A stretch of 33,366 nt of DNA from Acidobacteriota bacterium (GTDB lineage Bacteria; Acidobacteriota; UBA6911; JACQTF01), in contig JACQTF010000012.1 in NCBI GenBank assembly GCA_016210925.1, forward strand, positions 1 through 33,366, given 5' to 3'. The notes under the pieces are model-generated. The model searched no databases. It had not been told where the DNA came from and worked only from the letters and a program-made list of their open reading frames with translations. The position numbers were made by a program, and so were the translations under genes. The stretch's first letter is position 1, and each line of letters opens with the position of its first letter. Shown here in pieces: positions 14,828 to 22,849 of this stretch.

Positions 14828-15098
14828 ATCGGGCTTTAAGCTTCCGGGCGCTCATCGTCTTGCCCACCTTTAGATTTTCGAGACCGCGAACGGCTTCCTC
14901 AAGGAGAGCCAGATGGATGTGTTCCCGTTCGAGGCGGTGATAGTGGTCCAGCCGCTCTGGGTCAATGAGGGCCGCGCAGCTCTCACCGTTCTTGGTGATA
15001 ATCTTCTCCCTGTGGTCCCGGCGAACCTCTTCGCACAGCTCGGTGAGTTTCGCTCGGGCCCTGGTAAGGGAAACAATATCCTTCGAAGAAAGGAGCAT
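14817..15098 (-). CDS. Phd/YefM-family antitoxin
   Basis: A 93-residue protein with the Phd/YefM N-terminal DNA-binding pattern: VSLTRARAKLTELCEEVRR followed by EKIITKNGESCAALIDPERL, then a helical C-terminus that would wrap the toxin (HLALLEEAVRGLENLKVGK). Phd/YefM antitoxins bind operators as dimers and repress their operon alone or with toxin. I choose ATG 15098, behind GAGGTG, because the longer start at 15155 would lie inside the promoter described at 15127-15155. It overlaps the downstream toxin by 11 nt. Confidence 0.85.
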   Translation of the reverse strand: MLLSSKDIVSLTRARAKLTELCEEVRRDHREKIITKNGESCAALIDPERLDHYHRLEREHIHLALLEEAVRGLENLKVGKTMSARKLKARYGR

Positions 15099-15126
15099 AG
15101 GCACCTCATCAAGAATCTGTGAACCA

Positions 15127-15155
15127 ATTCTAAATTGCGTACGCAATTCTGTCAA
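15127..15155 (-). promoter_or_regulatory. Sigma70-type promoter with palindromic operator for the Phd-RelE pair
   Basis: On the minus strand TTGACA (15155-15150) is followed after exactly 17 bp by TAGAAT (15132-15127). The spacer contains a perfect 16-bp palindrome AATTGCGTACGCAATT (15133-15148). The predicted transcript start near 15120 leaves a ~22-nt leader to the antitoxin ATG. A repressor bound to the palindrome would sit between -35 and -10 and block polymerase. Confidence 0.75.
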
Positions 15156-15199
15156 ATATTTTGTTTCTGCTGTTGTGGTTTCAGATCACAAAGGTAAGA

Positions 15200-15640
15200 T
15201 CAATCCCCGGCGAGGAAGGGATTAATGGCTTCGATCTCACCGAGCCCTTCGAAATCACGGGTATTCTCCGTGTAGATCGTTTGCACCCCATTGTCCAGCA
15301 TCGTGGCCGCCAGAAAGAAATCGAAAATCTTCCCGCCCCTCACCGATCGTGAGCCCAGGAGATCCAACATGCGCGATACGGTCGTCTCCTTGGGAAGAAT
15401 CAACCCCAGGCGAGAGGAGAGGTAACTTTGGAGCTCCCGTTGAGCCTGGGCGGGCGTCAGGGGGGGCTGAAAGCGGTGGGGATCCGTCACCACGGCATAG
15501 AATTCCGCAAGGATCTGGGCTGCGAGGCAGGCCTCGATTTTCCCGGCGGCGGCCCGGTCGCGAAGGTCTCTCGCCTTCCCATGTTTGGCCGACTGGGCTC
15601 CTGCGGCGTGGATCAAGATGTTTGTGTCAAGCAAGATCAT
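15200..15640 (-). CDS. VapC-like PIN-domain toxin
   Basis: A 146-residue PIN-domain protein. The first acidic residue is in MILLDTNILIHA, the second region is QILAEFYAVV (Glu), the third FDFFLAATMLDNG (Asp), and TIYTENTRDFEG closes the active site. PIN toxins of the VapC type are Mg-dependent ribonucleases, often cutting tRNA or rRNA. Start ATG 15640 overlaps the VapB stop by ATGA, so translation is coupled. It ends 101 nt before the Phd-RelE antitoxin start, giving two toxin-antitoxin pairs in a row on the same strand. Confidence 0.88.
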   Translation of the reverse strand: MILLDTNILIHAAGAQSAKHGKARDLRDRAAAGKIEACLAAQILAEFYAVVTDPHRFQPPLTPAQAQRELQSYLSSRLGLILPKETTVSRMLDLLGSRSVRGGKIFDFFLAATMLDNGVQTIYTENTRDFEGLGEIEAINPFLAGD

Positions 15641-15867
15641 TTCCGGAGGTCCCGATAGAGCGTCTCCCGCCTCAAATCCTTCCGGGCCTTTCCGGGATAC
15701 ACGCCAAAACGAGGCCCGCCGGTGCGTCGCGGCTCCCCTCCTCTGAGAAAAGCTCGAAGCGCCTCCTCCATAATCTCTTTAAGGCTCTTGTCACGCTCGA
15801 TGGCAACCCTCTTGGCCTGCCGGTATAGAATCTCGTCTAGCACCACCGTCGTACGGCGATTCCCCAT
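15637..15867 (-). CDS. VapB-like ribbon-helix-helix antitoxin
   Basis: A 76-residue protein with an Arc/MetJ-type ribbon-helix-helix N-terminus: RRTTVVLDEILYRQAKRVAI followed by KSLKEIMEEALRAFL. The rest is a basic, Pro/Gly-rich toxin-binding tail. RHH antitoxins dimerise, bind the operator with the ribbon and neutralise the PIN toxin. I take ATG 15867, 9 nt after AAGGAG, over two in-frame TTG codons just upstream. It overlaps vapC by ATGA. Confidence 0.8.
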   Translation of the reverse strand: MGNRRTTVVLDEILYRQAKRVAIERDKSLKEIMEEALRAFLRGGEPRRTGGPRFGVYPGKARKDLRRETLYRDLRK

Positions 15868-15984
15868 CAATGCCAACTCCTTAAAGTGAGCTTTGCATAA
15901 ATATGTCTATGTGTCAATATGGAAAGTCCCTTCCTCCTGCCTCCCGTCAGCAAGGCTGAGTTCTCAGGCGGGAGAGCGAAGGCG

Positions 15985-16401
15985 CTAAAGCTGGTACAGC
16001 ATCCAGTAAATGACGACGCCCGTGACGGAAACGTAGAGCCAGATCGGGAGGGTCCAGCGGGCAATCTTCACGTGCCTGTCAAACTGTGCTCTCCACGCCC
16101 GGTACAGCGTGGTGAGGGCCAGGGGAAGGATCGACACAGCCAGCACCGTGTGGGAGATCAGGATGCTGAAGTAGAGGGGCCGAACCCAGCCCTGGCCGGG
16201 GAAGGGTTTCGAGCCGATGTGGTAGTGGTAAGTCAGGTAGCAGATCAAGAAGAGGGTGGAGGTTGCAAACGCCGAGCCCATGCACACCTTGTGCGCCGTC
16301 ACCCGGCGCTGCCGGATCAGGATGTAGCCGGCAACCAGCAGCAGCGCGCTACTTCCATTCAGGGTAGCGTTGACGGCAGGCAGATCCGAGATAGAGATCA
16401 C
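15985..16401 (-). CDS. DUF420-family membrane protein (oxidase-associated)
   Basis: A 138-residue protein with about four membrane helices and the DUF420 family pattern: an N-terminal NATLNGSSALLLVAGY helix, HKVCMGSAFATSTLFLICYL, YHYHIGSKPFPG and SILISHTVLAVSILPLAL, with conserved His residues that may bind heme or copper. The family (YozB-like) is found with cytochrome oxidase genes and is implicated in oxidase assembly. Start ATG 16401 overlaps the SCO stop (ATGA). It is the last gene of the long oxidase operon, consistent with an assembly role; the exact function is unproven. Confidence 0.85.
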   Translation of the reverse strand: MISISDLPAVNATLNGSSALLLVAGYILIRQRRVTAHKVCMGSAFATSTLFLICYLTYHYHIGSKPFPGQGWVRPLYFSILISHTVLAVSILPLALTTLYRAWRAQFDRHVKIARWTLPIWLYVSVTGVVIYWMLYQL

Positions 16402-17039
16402 CCTTCTCTCCGAAGCGCCTCCACGTCCGGCAGGATGCGCTGAACAAGCTCTGCCTCCGTGCCGTCGTAGTAGCCGCGGATTCGTGCCTTCGAATCCACC
16501 AGCACGAACCGCGTGCTGTGGAGGATCGGGCCCTCACCGGGCAGGCTATTGCCGGGTGGATTTTCCGCCGCTGTCAGGCGGAACCCTTCCCCAGCAAGAC
16601 GGTAGATCGCTTCCTTCGTCCCGGTGAGGAACAGCCAGCGTTCTTTTCGGGCGCCGAAACGGTCCGCGTACTGGGAGAGGACCTGTGGGCTGTCCCGGGC
16701 GGGATCCACAGTGAACGAGACCAGGCGGACATCTCTTGCGTCAGACAGGGCCTTCTGCAGCTCTCCCATCCGGAATGTCATCAAAGGGCACGGGCCAGGG
16801 CAGTGGGTGAAGATAAAGTCGGCAATCCAGGTGTAACCCTTCAGGTCCGAAAGGGCTACCGGCTGCCCGCTCCTTTCCACGAGGGAAAAGTCCGGGACCG
16901 TCCCCAGAACGGGCAGGGTCTGGGCGGATTTCCGGCTTTCATCGGCAAATCTGACCCAGATCTTCGCCCCCATCGCCCCCAAGAGGACCACCAGGAGGCC
17001 CCACCGGAGCCGGTAGAGGAAGCGGATGCTCTCCTTCAT
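16398..17039 (-). CDS. SCO1/SenC/PrrC-family copper chaperone
   Basis: A 213-residue thioredoxin-fold protein with an N-terminal membrane anchor (LRWGLLVVLLGAMGAKIWV). The copper site is present: FTHCPGPCPLMT (CxxxC at about 80-84) and the distal His of ILHSTRFVLVD, plus FTVDPARDSP typical of the family. SCO proteins deliver copper to the CuA site of oxidase subunit II or act as thiol reductants there. The gene overlaps the ABC permease stop (ATGA) and the DUF420 start (ATGA), so it is translationally coupled on both sides in the oxidase operon. Confidence 0.92.
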   Translation of the reverse strand: MKESIRFLYRLRWGLLVVLLGAMGAKIWVRFADESRKSAQTLPVLGTVPDFSLVERSGQPVALSDLKGYTWIADFIFTHCPGPCPLMTFRMGELQKALSDARDVRLVSFTVDPARDSPQVLSQYADRFGARKERWLFLTGTKEAIYRLAGEGFRLTAAENPPGNSLPGEGPILHSTRFVLVDSKARIRGYYDGTEAELVQRILPDVEALRREG

Positions 17040-17839
17040 GGCAGAACTCCTGCCGTTCGCCCCGCGATCACGGCTGCCGCCCATACCGCGAGCACCCCAA
17101 AGAGCACCGTCACGCCGAGAGAGAGAGCCAGCGAGGGAAGCTCGCTTCCCGCGGTAGCGGGATGGAGGCCCCAACGCAGGGCGGCCACGCCGTAGGTGAG
17201 GGGATTAAAGGTCATCGCCCAACGAAGCCAGGGGGAAGCGCCGGATGCCGGAAAGACCGCACCGGACAGCAGCCACAGAGGCATCAACACCAGGTTCATG
17301 ATGGCGTGAAATCCCTGGGTGGAGTCTGTGCGCCACGCGATCGCAAAGCCCAGGGCCGTCAGCGCGAAGGCGATCAAGGAGAGAATGCCCACCAGAGAAA
17401 TGACGGAAACGATGTTCAGGGAAATTCCCGCGACGGGTGCCACCACGAGGAACAACGAGCCGTGAAGAAGGGCCAGGATCGTGCCCCCCAGCACCTTCCC
17501 CAGCACGATGCTGGTCCGAGAGACCGGGGCCACCAGAACCGATTGGAGAAAGCCTTCGCGGCGATCTTCGATCAACGAGATGGTGGAAAAAATGGAGGTG
17601 AACAGCAACACGAGCGCCAAAGTCCCGGGAAAAAAATACTGGAGATAGCTCATCCCTCCGGGCGCGGAAGGTGGCTGAAAGGAAGCACCAAAACCCGAAC
17701 CGATCAAGAACCAGAACACCAGGGGCGTACCCAACGCTCCCACGATGCGGTTCCGCTGCCGGCAGAACCGCACCAGTTCCCGCACGGCAAGGGTTGCGAC
17801 GGGAAGAAGAAATCCGGAAGAAAGGGAGGTACGCTTCAT
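17036..17839 (-). CDS. ABC-2-type transporter permease
   Basis: The ~267-residue product is a six-helix ABC-2 permease: a cytoplasmic N-terminal amphipathic segment, then FFPGTLALVLLFTSIFSTI, EDRREGFLQSVLVAPVSRTS (the coupling region typical of ABC-2 exporters), a GILSLIAFALTALGFAIAW helix, MPLWLLSGAVFPASG and a C-terminal helix. Start ATG 17839 overlaps the ATPase stop (ATGA). The substrate is unknown; being inside an oxidase and heme A operon suggests export of a heme- or copper-related compound or an assembly factor (inference). Confidence 0.88.
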   Translation of the reverse strand: MKRTSLSSGFLLPVATLAVRELVRFCRQRNRIVGALGTPLVFWFLIGSGFGASFQPPSAPGGMSYLQYFFPGTLALVLLFTSIFSTISLIEDRREGFLQSVLVAPVSRTSIVLGKVLGGTILALLHGSLFLVVAPVAGISLNIVSVISLVGILSLIAFALTALGFAIAWRTDSTQGFHAIMNLVLMPLWLLSGAVFPASGASPWLRWAMTFNPLTYGVAALRWGLHPATAGSELPSLALSLGVTVLFGVLAVWAAAVIAGRTAGVLP

Positions 17840-18807
17840 GCTTCGGCCCGTTCCCCGGTCTCCTCCCAAAAACGGTGACCGGTCCGCTGGATGAACACGT
17901 CTTCCAGGTGGGGCTTCCCGATAGTCACGGCAGAGACCTGGCCCGGGAAAGCCTGGACCAACCGGGCACTGAGTTCGTGTCCCGTTCCCGCCGGGCGGGA
18001 CTCGATGCGGACCATCCCGTTCAAGACGGTGGGTTCCCCGCCGAATCGCTCCTGGATCTGGTCCCGCAACCGGACCGGATCTTCCGTCTCCAAGGTGATC
18101 ACGTCGCCACCGATCCCCTGTTTCAGCTCCGAAGGTGTGTCCAGGGCGACCAACTCGCCGCGGTGCAGGATCCCCAATCGGTCGCACCTCTCCGCCTCTT
18201 CCATGAAATGGGTGGTGAGCAGAACAGTCAACCCCTGTTTCTGCCTCAACTCTTGGAGGTGTCGCCACAGATCCCGGCGGGCCCCTGGATCGAGACCGCT
18301 GGAAGGCTCGTCGAGAAGCAGGAGGTCGGGACCGTGAAGGAGACCCTTGGCGATCTCGACTCGGCGCTGGAGTCCTCCGGAGAGCTTCTCCACAAGATCG
18401 CGGGAGCGGTCCAAAAGGCCCACGCGGCCCAGCATCTCGCCCATTCGCTGGCGAAGCAGCTTTCCCCGAAGACCGTAGAGGTGACCCTGGTGCCCAAGGT
18501 TCTCCATCACCGTCAGCTTCCGGTCGAGACTGGGAGACTGGAAAACGACGCCGATCCGCCTTCGGACCGCGGCCGAATCCCGGACCACATCCAGGCCAAA
18601 AACCCGGGCGCTGCCTGCAGTGGGTGGCAGGAGGGTGGAAAGAATACGGAAAACGGTGGTCTTGCCCCCACCATTGGGTCCCAGAAGCCCGAAGATCTCG
18701 CCCTTCCGGACGAAAAAATCCACGCCCCGGAGGGCCATCCGGGCCCCATAAGCATGGGTCAAGCCTTTTACTTCAATGGGGGGTTGTTCGCTGAGGGAAG
18801 AGAGCAT
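17836..18807 (-). CDS. ABC transporter ATP-binding protein
   Basis: A ~323-residue ATPase. Walker A is GPNGGGKTT, with Gly where most have Ala (GPNGAGKTT), the Q-loop is VVFQSPSLD, the signature is KLSGGLQRRVEIAKGLL, Walker B is LLLLDEPSSGLDP and the H-loop is LLTTHFMEEAERCD. The C-terminal ~80 residues resemble the regulatory tail of drug/daunorubicin-type exporters. ATG 18807 is the best start by alignment (a short lead to IEVKGLTHAYG), though the ribosome binding site is poor. It forms an exporter with the downstream permease through an ATGA overlap. Confidence 0.9.
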   Translation of the reverse strand: MLSSLSEQPPIEVKGLTHAYGARMALRGVDFFVRKGEIFGLLGPNGGGKTTVFRILSTLLPPTAGSARVFGLDVVRDSAAVRRRIGVVFQSPSLDRKLTVMENLGHQGHLYGLRGKLLRQRMGEMLGRVGLLDRSRDLVEKLSGGLQRRVEIAKGLLHGPDLLLLDEPSSGLDPGARRDLWRHLQELRQKQGLTVLLTTHFMEEAERCDRLGILHRGELVALDTPSELKQGIGGDVITLETEDPVRLRDQIQERFGGEPTVLNGMVRIESRPAGTGHELSARLVQAFPGQVSAVTIGKPHLEDVFIQRTGHRFWEETGERAEA

Positions 18808-18854
18808 GGGAGGTACGTGCCACAAATTTCGCCCGGCGCTCGCCGGATCTCCCT

Positions 18855-19088
18855 TTAGCGACGGCGGGCTTTGAAAATCAAAAGGGCAACCGTACCCAGC
18901 ACCATATATGGAGCACTCAGCAGGAAAAGGATGCTGGAGTTGAAGGCTCCCGCCATCTGCTGAGCTTCCGGTGAGGCCCCCATGGCAGCCTTGCAACCGG
19001 AACACCACTGGGCGAAGACCGTCTCCGGGGCAACCAGCCCCACCGCCAGGGCCGCCGCGATCATCAGGATTGCCTTTACCCACCCCAT
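18855..19088 (-). CDS. Small CxxC membrane protein in the oxidase operon
   Basis: A 77-residue protein with an N-terminal signal or membrane segment (ILMIAAALAVGLVAPETVFA), then QWCSGCKAAMG (a CxxC motif on the outer side), and a second membrane helix (SILFLLSAPYMVLGTVALLIF) ending in KARRR. GGGGGTGAGGGA precedes the ATG. The CxxC could bind copper or act as a thiol pair in CuA assembly, since SCO is encoded downstream and the oxidase subunits upstream. I do not recognise a named family. Confidence 0.75.
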   Translation of the reverse strand: MGWVKAILMIAAALAVGLVAPETVFAQWCSGCKAAMGASPEAQQMAGAFNSSILFLLSAPYMVLGTVALLIFKARRR

Positions 19089-19136
19089 TCCCTCACCCCC
19101 TTGGGGACGTAACTCCGCACTGCGCCCCGGAGCGCA

Positions 19137-19442
19137 TCAGCGGAGCGAAAGCTGCAGAATCCGCATTCCGTCAAAGGTAATAAAGGTCCAAAGAATGGCC
19201 GCCGTCACCAGGATCCCCAGCGCCACCGTGTAGATCAACTGGAGCTTTTCAAACCGGAGATGCATGAAGTAGGCGGCAATGAGGGAACCTTTTGTAAACA
19301 TGGTCATCAACAAGAGCAAGACCTTGGGGAGCCTGGGGATCGCCGAATAGCCGATGGCGATCATAAAAAGCGTGATGCCCAACAACAAGATCCAGGTCAG
19401 CCAATAAACCCTGTAACTCACTTGATGCAGCGTTTTTTCCAT
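19137..19442 (-). CDS. Cytochrome c oxidase subunit IV family protein
   Basis: A ~101-residue protein with three membrane helices (WLTWILLLGITLFMIAIGY, LLLLMTMFTKGSLIAAYFM, LGILVTAAILWTFITF). The AAYFMHLRFEK segment is the hallmark of prokaryotic subunit IV (the family with a YFMHLK-like motif). Subunit IV is a small accessory subunit that stabilises the core. I start at ATG 19442 (MEKTLHQV), preceded by GAGGGA. It follows the second subunit III gene by 48 nt. Confidence 0.85.
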   Translation of the reverse strand: MEKTLHQVSYRVYWLTWILLLGITLFMIAIGYSAIPRLPKVLLLLMTMFTKGSLIAAYFMHLRFEKLQLIYTVALGILVTAAILWTFITFDGMRILQLSLR

Positions 19443-19490
19443 GGTCTGTTCCCTCACCTGTGTGACGATGACCGCTCTCAGGCTAGCGCA

Positions 19491-20105
19491 TCATATCAGA
19501 TAAAAGAGCGTGAAGACGAAGACCCAAACCAGGTCCACAAAGTGCCAATAAAGCCCCGCGAGTTCCACGCCTTCCGCCGTGGAGCGTCCCAGAGCGTTCC
19601 GGAGGGCGACAATGGCCAGGATGATCACGCCGCTCAGCACGTGGGACCCATGAAAGCCCGTGATGAGGAAAAAGGCAGCGCCAAAATGCGGCACTCCCCA
19701 GGGATTCGTGTAAAGCCTGGCGCCTTCCCCGATGAGAGTCGTCCACTCATAAGCTTGCATCCCCAAGAAAGCCAGGCCCCCCAGGACCGTCAGGAGGACG
19801 AACCGCGTCGCCATCTTTCGGTTGCCCTGTCTCGCCGCTCCTACGGCGGTGGCCATGGTGGCGCTGCTGGAAATCAGGATGAAGGTCATCAGGGCGATGA
19901 ACTCCAGATGAAACACCTCGGATCGGTCCGGCCATTGCGGGCTGATCTGGCGCACAAAGCCGTATCCCGAAAGTAACCCCGCAAACAGCAAGGCATCCGT
20001 GATGATGAACAGCCACATCATCAGCTTGTTCCAGCCCACCGCGAAGGGCGAGACGCCACCCCCCCAGTGGGATTCCATCGTCTGGACCGAATGCTGTTGG
20101 CTCAT
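19491..20105 (-). CDS. Cytochrome c oxidase subunit III (second copy)
   Basis: A ~204-residue, five-helix heme-copper oxidase subunit III. It shows KLMMWLFIITDALLFAGLLS, the SSATMATAV helix, AYEWTTLIGEG, FFLITGFHGSHVLSGVII (the conserved FHG..H motif) and YWHFVDLVWVFVFTLFYL, the family C-terminus. ATG 20105 follows GGAGTGACG. It lies directly after another subunit III gene in the same operon. The two are clearly different sequences, so this is an old duplication rather than a recent one. Subunit III supports proton uptake and stability of subunit I. Confidence 0.93.
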   Translation of the reverse strand: MSQQHSVQTMESHWGGGVSPFAVGWNKLMMWLFIITDALLFAGLLSGYGFVRQISPQWPDRSEVFHLEFIALMTFILISSSATMATAVGAARQGNRKMATRFVLLTVLGGLAFLGMQAYEWTTLIGEGARLYTNPWGVPHFGAAFFLITGFHGSHVLSGVIILAIVALRNALGRSTAEGVELAGLYWHFVDLVWVFVFTLFYLI

Positions 20106-20119
20106 CGTCACTCCTTCTT

Positions 20120-20154
20120 CGAAGGTCAACGGTCAATCGTCATTGGTCATTTAA
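20120..20154. repeat. TTGACCN heptad repeat tract (copy 2)
   Basis: The gap between the two subunit III genes, read on the minus strand, is about four units of ATGACCA, ATGACGA, TTGACCG and TTGACCT type, matching the repeat at 11865-11906 and 22850-22895. Confidence 0.7.
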
Positions 20155-20166
20155 CAGAAAGTCCGG

Positions 20167-20811
20167 TTACCACACAAACAGCATGAGAAAAAGGTAGATC
20201 CAAAGCCCATCCACGAAATGCCAATAGGTGGCACACAGGGCCAGGGGATCATGATGCACCGGCGTGTAGTGAAAACGCCACGCCTGAACGAGGGCGTAGC
20301 ACAGCGCCAGGACCCCACCCAGCAGGTGCACCGCGTGCACGCCCGTGAGCACGAAGAAGAAGGAGCTGTGGGGGCTGGTGGGCAGGTACACTCCCTGGGC
20401 CGCAAGCTGCCGCCAGGCCAAAAGTTGTCCGGCGATAAAGGCCATCCCCAGCAAGGCGGTGACCACGAGCCAGCCCTTCAGGGCTTCGAGCCGCCAGCGC
20501 TTCAAAAAAGAGCGAGCGACCTCCAGGGTCACGCTGCTGGAGAGCAGCAGGGCGGTGTTGAACCACAGGAGGCTCGGGACCGCGATGGGTTGCCAATCGG
20601 AACTCGCCCGGCGCACGACGTACGCGCTGGTGAAACCGGCGAAGAGCATGGTAATCGTGGCCAGCAAGGCCCAGAGCCCGATTTCGCCGGTGTGGATCGG
20701 TAAGGCGCCCTCCGGGCTCCCGCCGCCCTCTCCGCCAAGACCGCCGGAGCCCTTGTCAAAGTCCACCCCCCCGCGTTCGAGCTTGGCTTTCTCTTTCGTC
20801 AGAACTTCCAT
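20167..20811 (-). CDS. Cytochrome c oxidase subunit III (first copy)
   Basis: A 214-residue subunit III with a Gly-rich cytoplasmic N-terminal extension of about 40 residues, then five helices: LWALLATITMLFAGFTSAYV, the SSSVTLEVARSFL helix, WLVVTALLGMAFIAGQLLAW, FFFVLTGVHAVHLLGGVLAL (the conserved G.HA.H motif) and YWHFVDGLWIYLFLMLFV. Start ATG 20811 is 31 nt after the ctaB stop. With the copy at 19491-20105 it gives the operon two divergent subunit III genes; they might serve alternative enzyme forms or a heterodimeric III. Confidence 0.92.
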   Translation of the reverse strand: MEVLTKEKAKLERGGVDFDKGSGGLGGEGGGSPEGALPIHTGEIGLWALLATITMLFAGFTSAYVVRRASSDWQPIAVPSLLWFNTALLLSSSVTLEVARSFLKRWRLEALKGWLVVTALLGMAFIAGQLLAWRQLAAQGVYLPTSPHSSFFFVLTGVHAVHLLGGVLALCYALVQAWRFHYTPVHHDPLALCATYWHFVDGLWIYLFLMLFVW

Positions 20812-20842
20812 CCGGGATCTTACCCCACGTCGAAAACGTTCC

Positions 20843-21793
20843 CTATTTTTCCCATCCGGACTTGTCCAGCACCATCAGGGCCAAGAGCAAGGGCAAGTAG
20901 AGCATCGCCACCGCCATCAACTGGCCTGCCGCGCGCCGGCACGGATCCAATTTCAGCCGGATGCCATAGGTCAACAGCATCAGACCCAGCACCAAAGCAC
21001 CGAACAAGTAAACGGTGCCGGTGAGGTCCATCAGCGTCAGCAACGGGTTGATCGCAAGCAATCCCAGGCAATAGCCAATCACCTGGCGACCGGTGCGCTG
21101 GCCGGTGGGGTCCACCACCGGCAGCACGCGAAAGTTCGCCCGGACGTAATCTTCCCGGTAGACCCACGCAATGGCCCAGAAGTGCGGAAACTGCCACAGA
21201 AACAAAATCCCAAACAGCACCGCCGACAAGAGGCCCAGCTCGTTTCGGGCGGCGGACCAGCCCATCAGCGTAGGGATGGCGCCCGGGAAGGCACCCACGA
21301 AGGTGCACCAGATGCTCCTGCGCTTCAGGGGCGTGTAGGCGAACACGTAACTGGCCAGGGCGAGGAAGGCCAGGGACCCTGTGAGGAAATTAACGGTGAA
21401 AATGAGTACCAGCAGCCCCAAGATCGACATCGAGATCGCAGCCAGCAAGGCTTCCTGGACGCCCATGCGCCCCGCTGGCAACGGGCGGCTGGCGGTGCGA
21501 CGCATCAGGGCATCCTGGTCGCGCTCGAAAACCTGGTTCAGGGCATTGGCACCCGCGATGACCAGAAACGTCCCGAGGCCGAAGCGCGCCAGCAAGCCCA
21601 GCTCCATTGCTCCCCGGGAAGCCAGCCAAAAGCCCACCACCGCCGTGGACAACACGAGAAGAGAAAGCCGTGCCTTCACCAACATCATGTAGTCGGTGAG
21701 CTTCCGCCTCACGATCCCCGGGCTGGCCACCAGCCTGTCGGTAGGCCAAGGCATCACCGTACTGGCCAGCCGAGCCTCCGCGACCTCTTTCAT
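20843..21793 (-). CDS. ctaB: Protoheme IX farnesyltransferase (heme O synthase)
   Basis: A 316-residue polytopic UbiA-family prenyltransferase that converts heme B to heme O, the precursor of heme A. The first Asp-rich motif is NQVFERDQDALMRRTASRPL and the second region YREDYVRANFRVLPVVDPTG; both are diagnostic for CtaB/CyoE. About nine membrane helices are predicted. Start ATG 21793 overlaps the CtaA stop by ATGA, so the two heme A pathway enzymes are translationally coupled. Confidence 0.95.
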   Translation of the reverse strand: MKEVAEARLASTVMPWPTDRLVASPGIVRRKLTDYMMLVKARLSLLVLSTAVVGFWLASRGAMELGLLARFGLGTFLVIAGANALNQVFERDQDALMRRTASRPLPAGRMGVQEALLAAISMSILGLLVLIFTVNFLTGSLAFLALASYVFAYTPLKRRSIWCTFVGAFPGAIPTLMGWSAARNELGLLSAVLFGILFLWQFPHFWAIAWVYREDYVRANFRVLPVVDPTGQRTGRQVIGYCLGLLAINPLLTLMDLTGTVYLFGALVLGLMLLTYGIRLKLDPCRRAAGQLMAVAMLYLPLLLALMVLDKSGWEK

Positions 21794-22848
21794 CTAGAAA
21801 CCCCCGTTTGCCGCAAGGCGAAGGCGAAGGAGGGCCTCGCCTCCTCCGCGGAAAGCCGGCGGGTCCAAAGCCACAGCACCACGCCACTGCCCAGCAGCAC
21901 AGCCCCAAAGGCAACATGGGCCACGGTGATGGCCACAGCCTTCTGGCTCCAAATGACGGACGCGCCCAGGACGACCTGCGCCGCAGTCAATCCCAGCATT
22001 CCTGCAGCCAGTTTCACAAGCCGTCGTTCGTCGCGATGGTTTCGAAAAATAGGCCAGGCCACGAAGAGAACCGCCACCGCCACTGCCAGTGCGCCTACGC
22101 GATGGGCAAAGTGAACGAGCACCTTCAGCCTCAACTCTTCATCGGCGATTGCAAAAGGTGCGTTCGGGTCGTTGGGCAGGTCGGCAAGGGGCGGAACCAG
22201 CCGTCCAAAGGAGAGTGGAAAGTCGGGGATCACAAGCCCGGCTCCCAGATGCCGCATCAGAGCTCCCAGCAGCAACTGGCCGAACAGCAGTACGATCAGC
22301 ACCGTCGCCCCGGACTTGAGCCGGTTGGAGATTCCCCTGGAGGATCCCGTCCCGGAAAGCCAGCGCGGCGAGGTCACCGTGGCCAGCGCAAAGGTCAGGC
22401 ACAAGACGATCTGCGCCAGGGAGGCATGGGCAACGGAGAAAGCAATCCGAACCGGAGTCACGTGGGACACTCCCGCGGCATTGAGCGCCACCTCCTGAAG
22501 CGTCTCGTCGGACACGACCAGGACCCGCAAGCCACCCAGCAGCGCCTGCGCCAACACGACCAGCACCGCGCCCAGCCCGAGCCATCGCACCCACGGCCGC
22601 GACTCGCGGCGCCAAAGCCAGAAGGCCAGGAGGGCGATCAGGAGACCCGTCACCCCCGCCACCAAACGGTGAGTGTGCTCGTACAGGACGCCACCCACCA
22701 TGGGCGGAAAGAAGCCGCCGTACGAGAGTGGCCAATCCGGCACCGCATCCCCCGAACCGGTGCTGGTCACAGCCGCTCCCGCAACGATCAGCCCTACCGT
22801 GGCCGCCGCTGTCAGAAGGGCAAAGCCATTTAGCCTCTCCATCGTCAT
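21790..22848 (-). CDS. ctaA: Heme A synthase
   Basis: A ~352-residue, eight-helix CtaA/COX15 protein that oxidises heme O to heme A. The paired heme-ligand histidines are visible as YEHTHRLVAG in the first half and VHFAHRVGALAV in the second, with SVAHASLAQIVLCL and TVAHVAFGAVLLG between and after. The early GSGDAVPDWPLSYG segment is typical. ATG 22848 is the first start, and an in-frame ATG follows two codons later. No Shine-Dalgarno is evident because the upstream DNA is a heptad-repeat tract reaching into the start codon. It lies 101 nt after cox1. Confidence 0.93.
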   Translation of the reverse strand: MTMERLNGFALLTAAATVGLIVAGAAVTSTGSGDAVPDWPLSYGGFFPPMVGGVLYEHTHRLVAGVTGLLIALLAFWLWRRESRPWVRWLGLGAVLVVLAQALLGGLRVLVVSDETLQEVALNAAGVSHVTPVRIAFSVAHASLAQIVLCLTFALATVTSPRWLSGTGSSRGISNRLKSGATVLIVLLFGQLLLGALMRHLGAGLVIPDFPLSFGRLVPPLADLPNDPNAPFAIADEELRLKVLVHFAHRVGALAVAVAVLFVAWPIFRNHRDERRLVKLAAGMLGLTAAQVVLGASVIWSQKAVAITVAHVAFGAVLLGSGVVLWLWTRRLSAEEARPSFAFALRQTGVSR

Positions 22849-22849
22849 T

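Noticed and set aside
15889-15917. TTGACA upstream of the VapB antitoxin as a promoter
   Set aside because: No -10-like hexamer lies at 16-18 bp; the AT-rich DNA may hold a promoter, but I cannot place it.
15941-15974. CTCCCG/CGGGAG hairpin downstream of the DUF420 gene as a terminator of the oxidase operon
   Set aside because: The stem is only 6 bp with a long loop and no T-run. It may fold with the inner CTGAG/CTCAG pair, but I would not call a terminator from it.
20345-22114. 589-codon plus-strand frame opposite cox3, ctaB and ctaA
   Set aside because: Antisense shadow of clearly conserved genes with no domain signature of its own.
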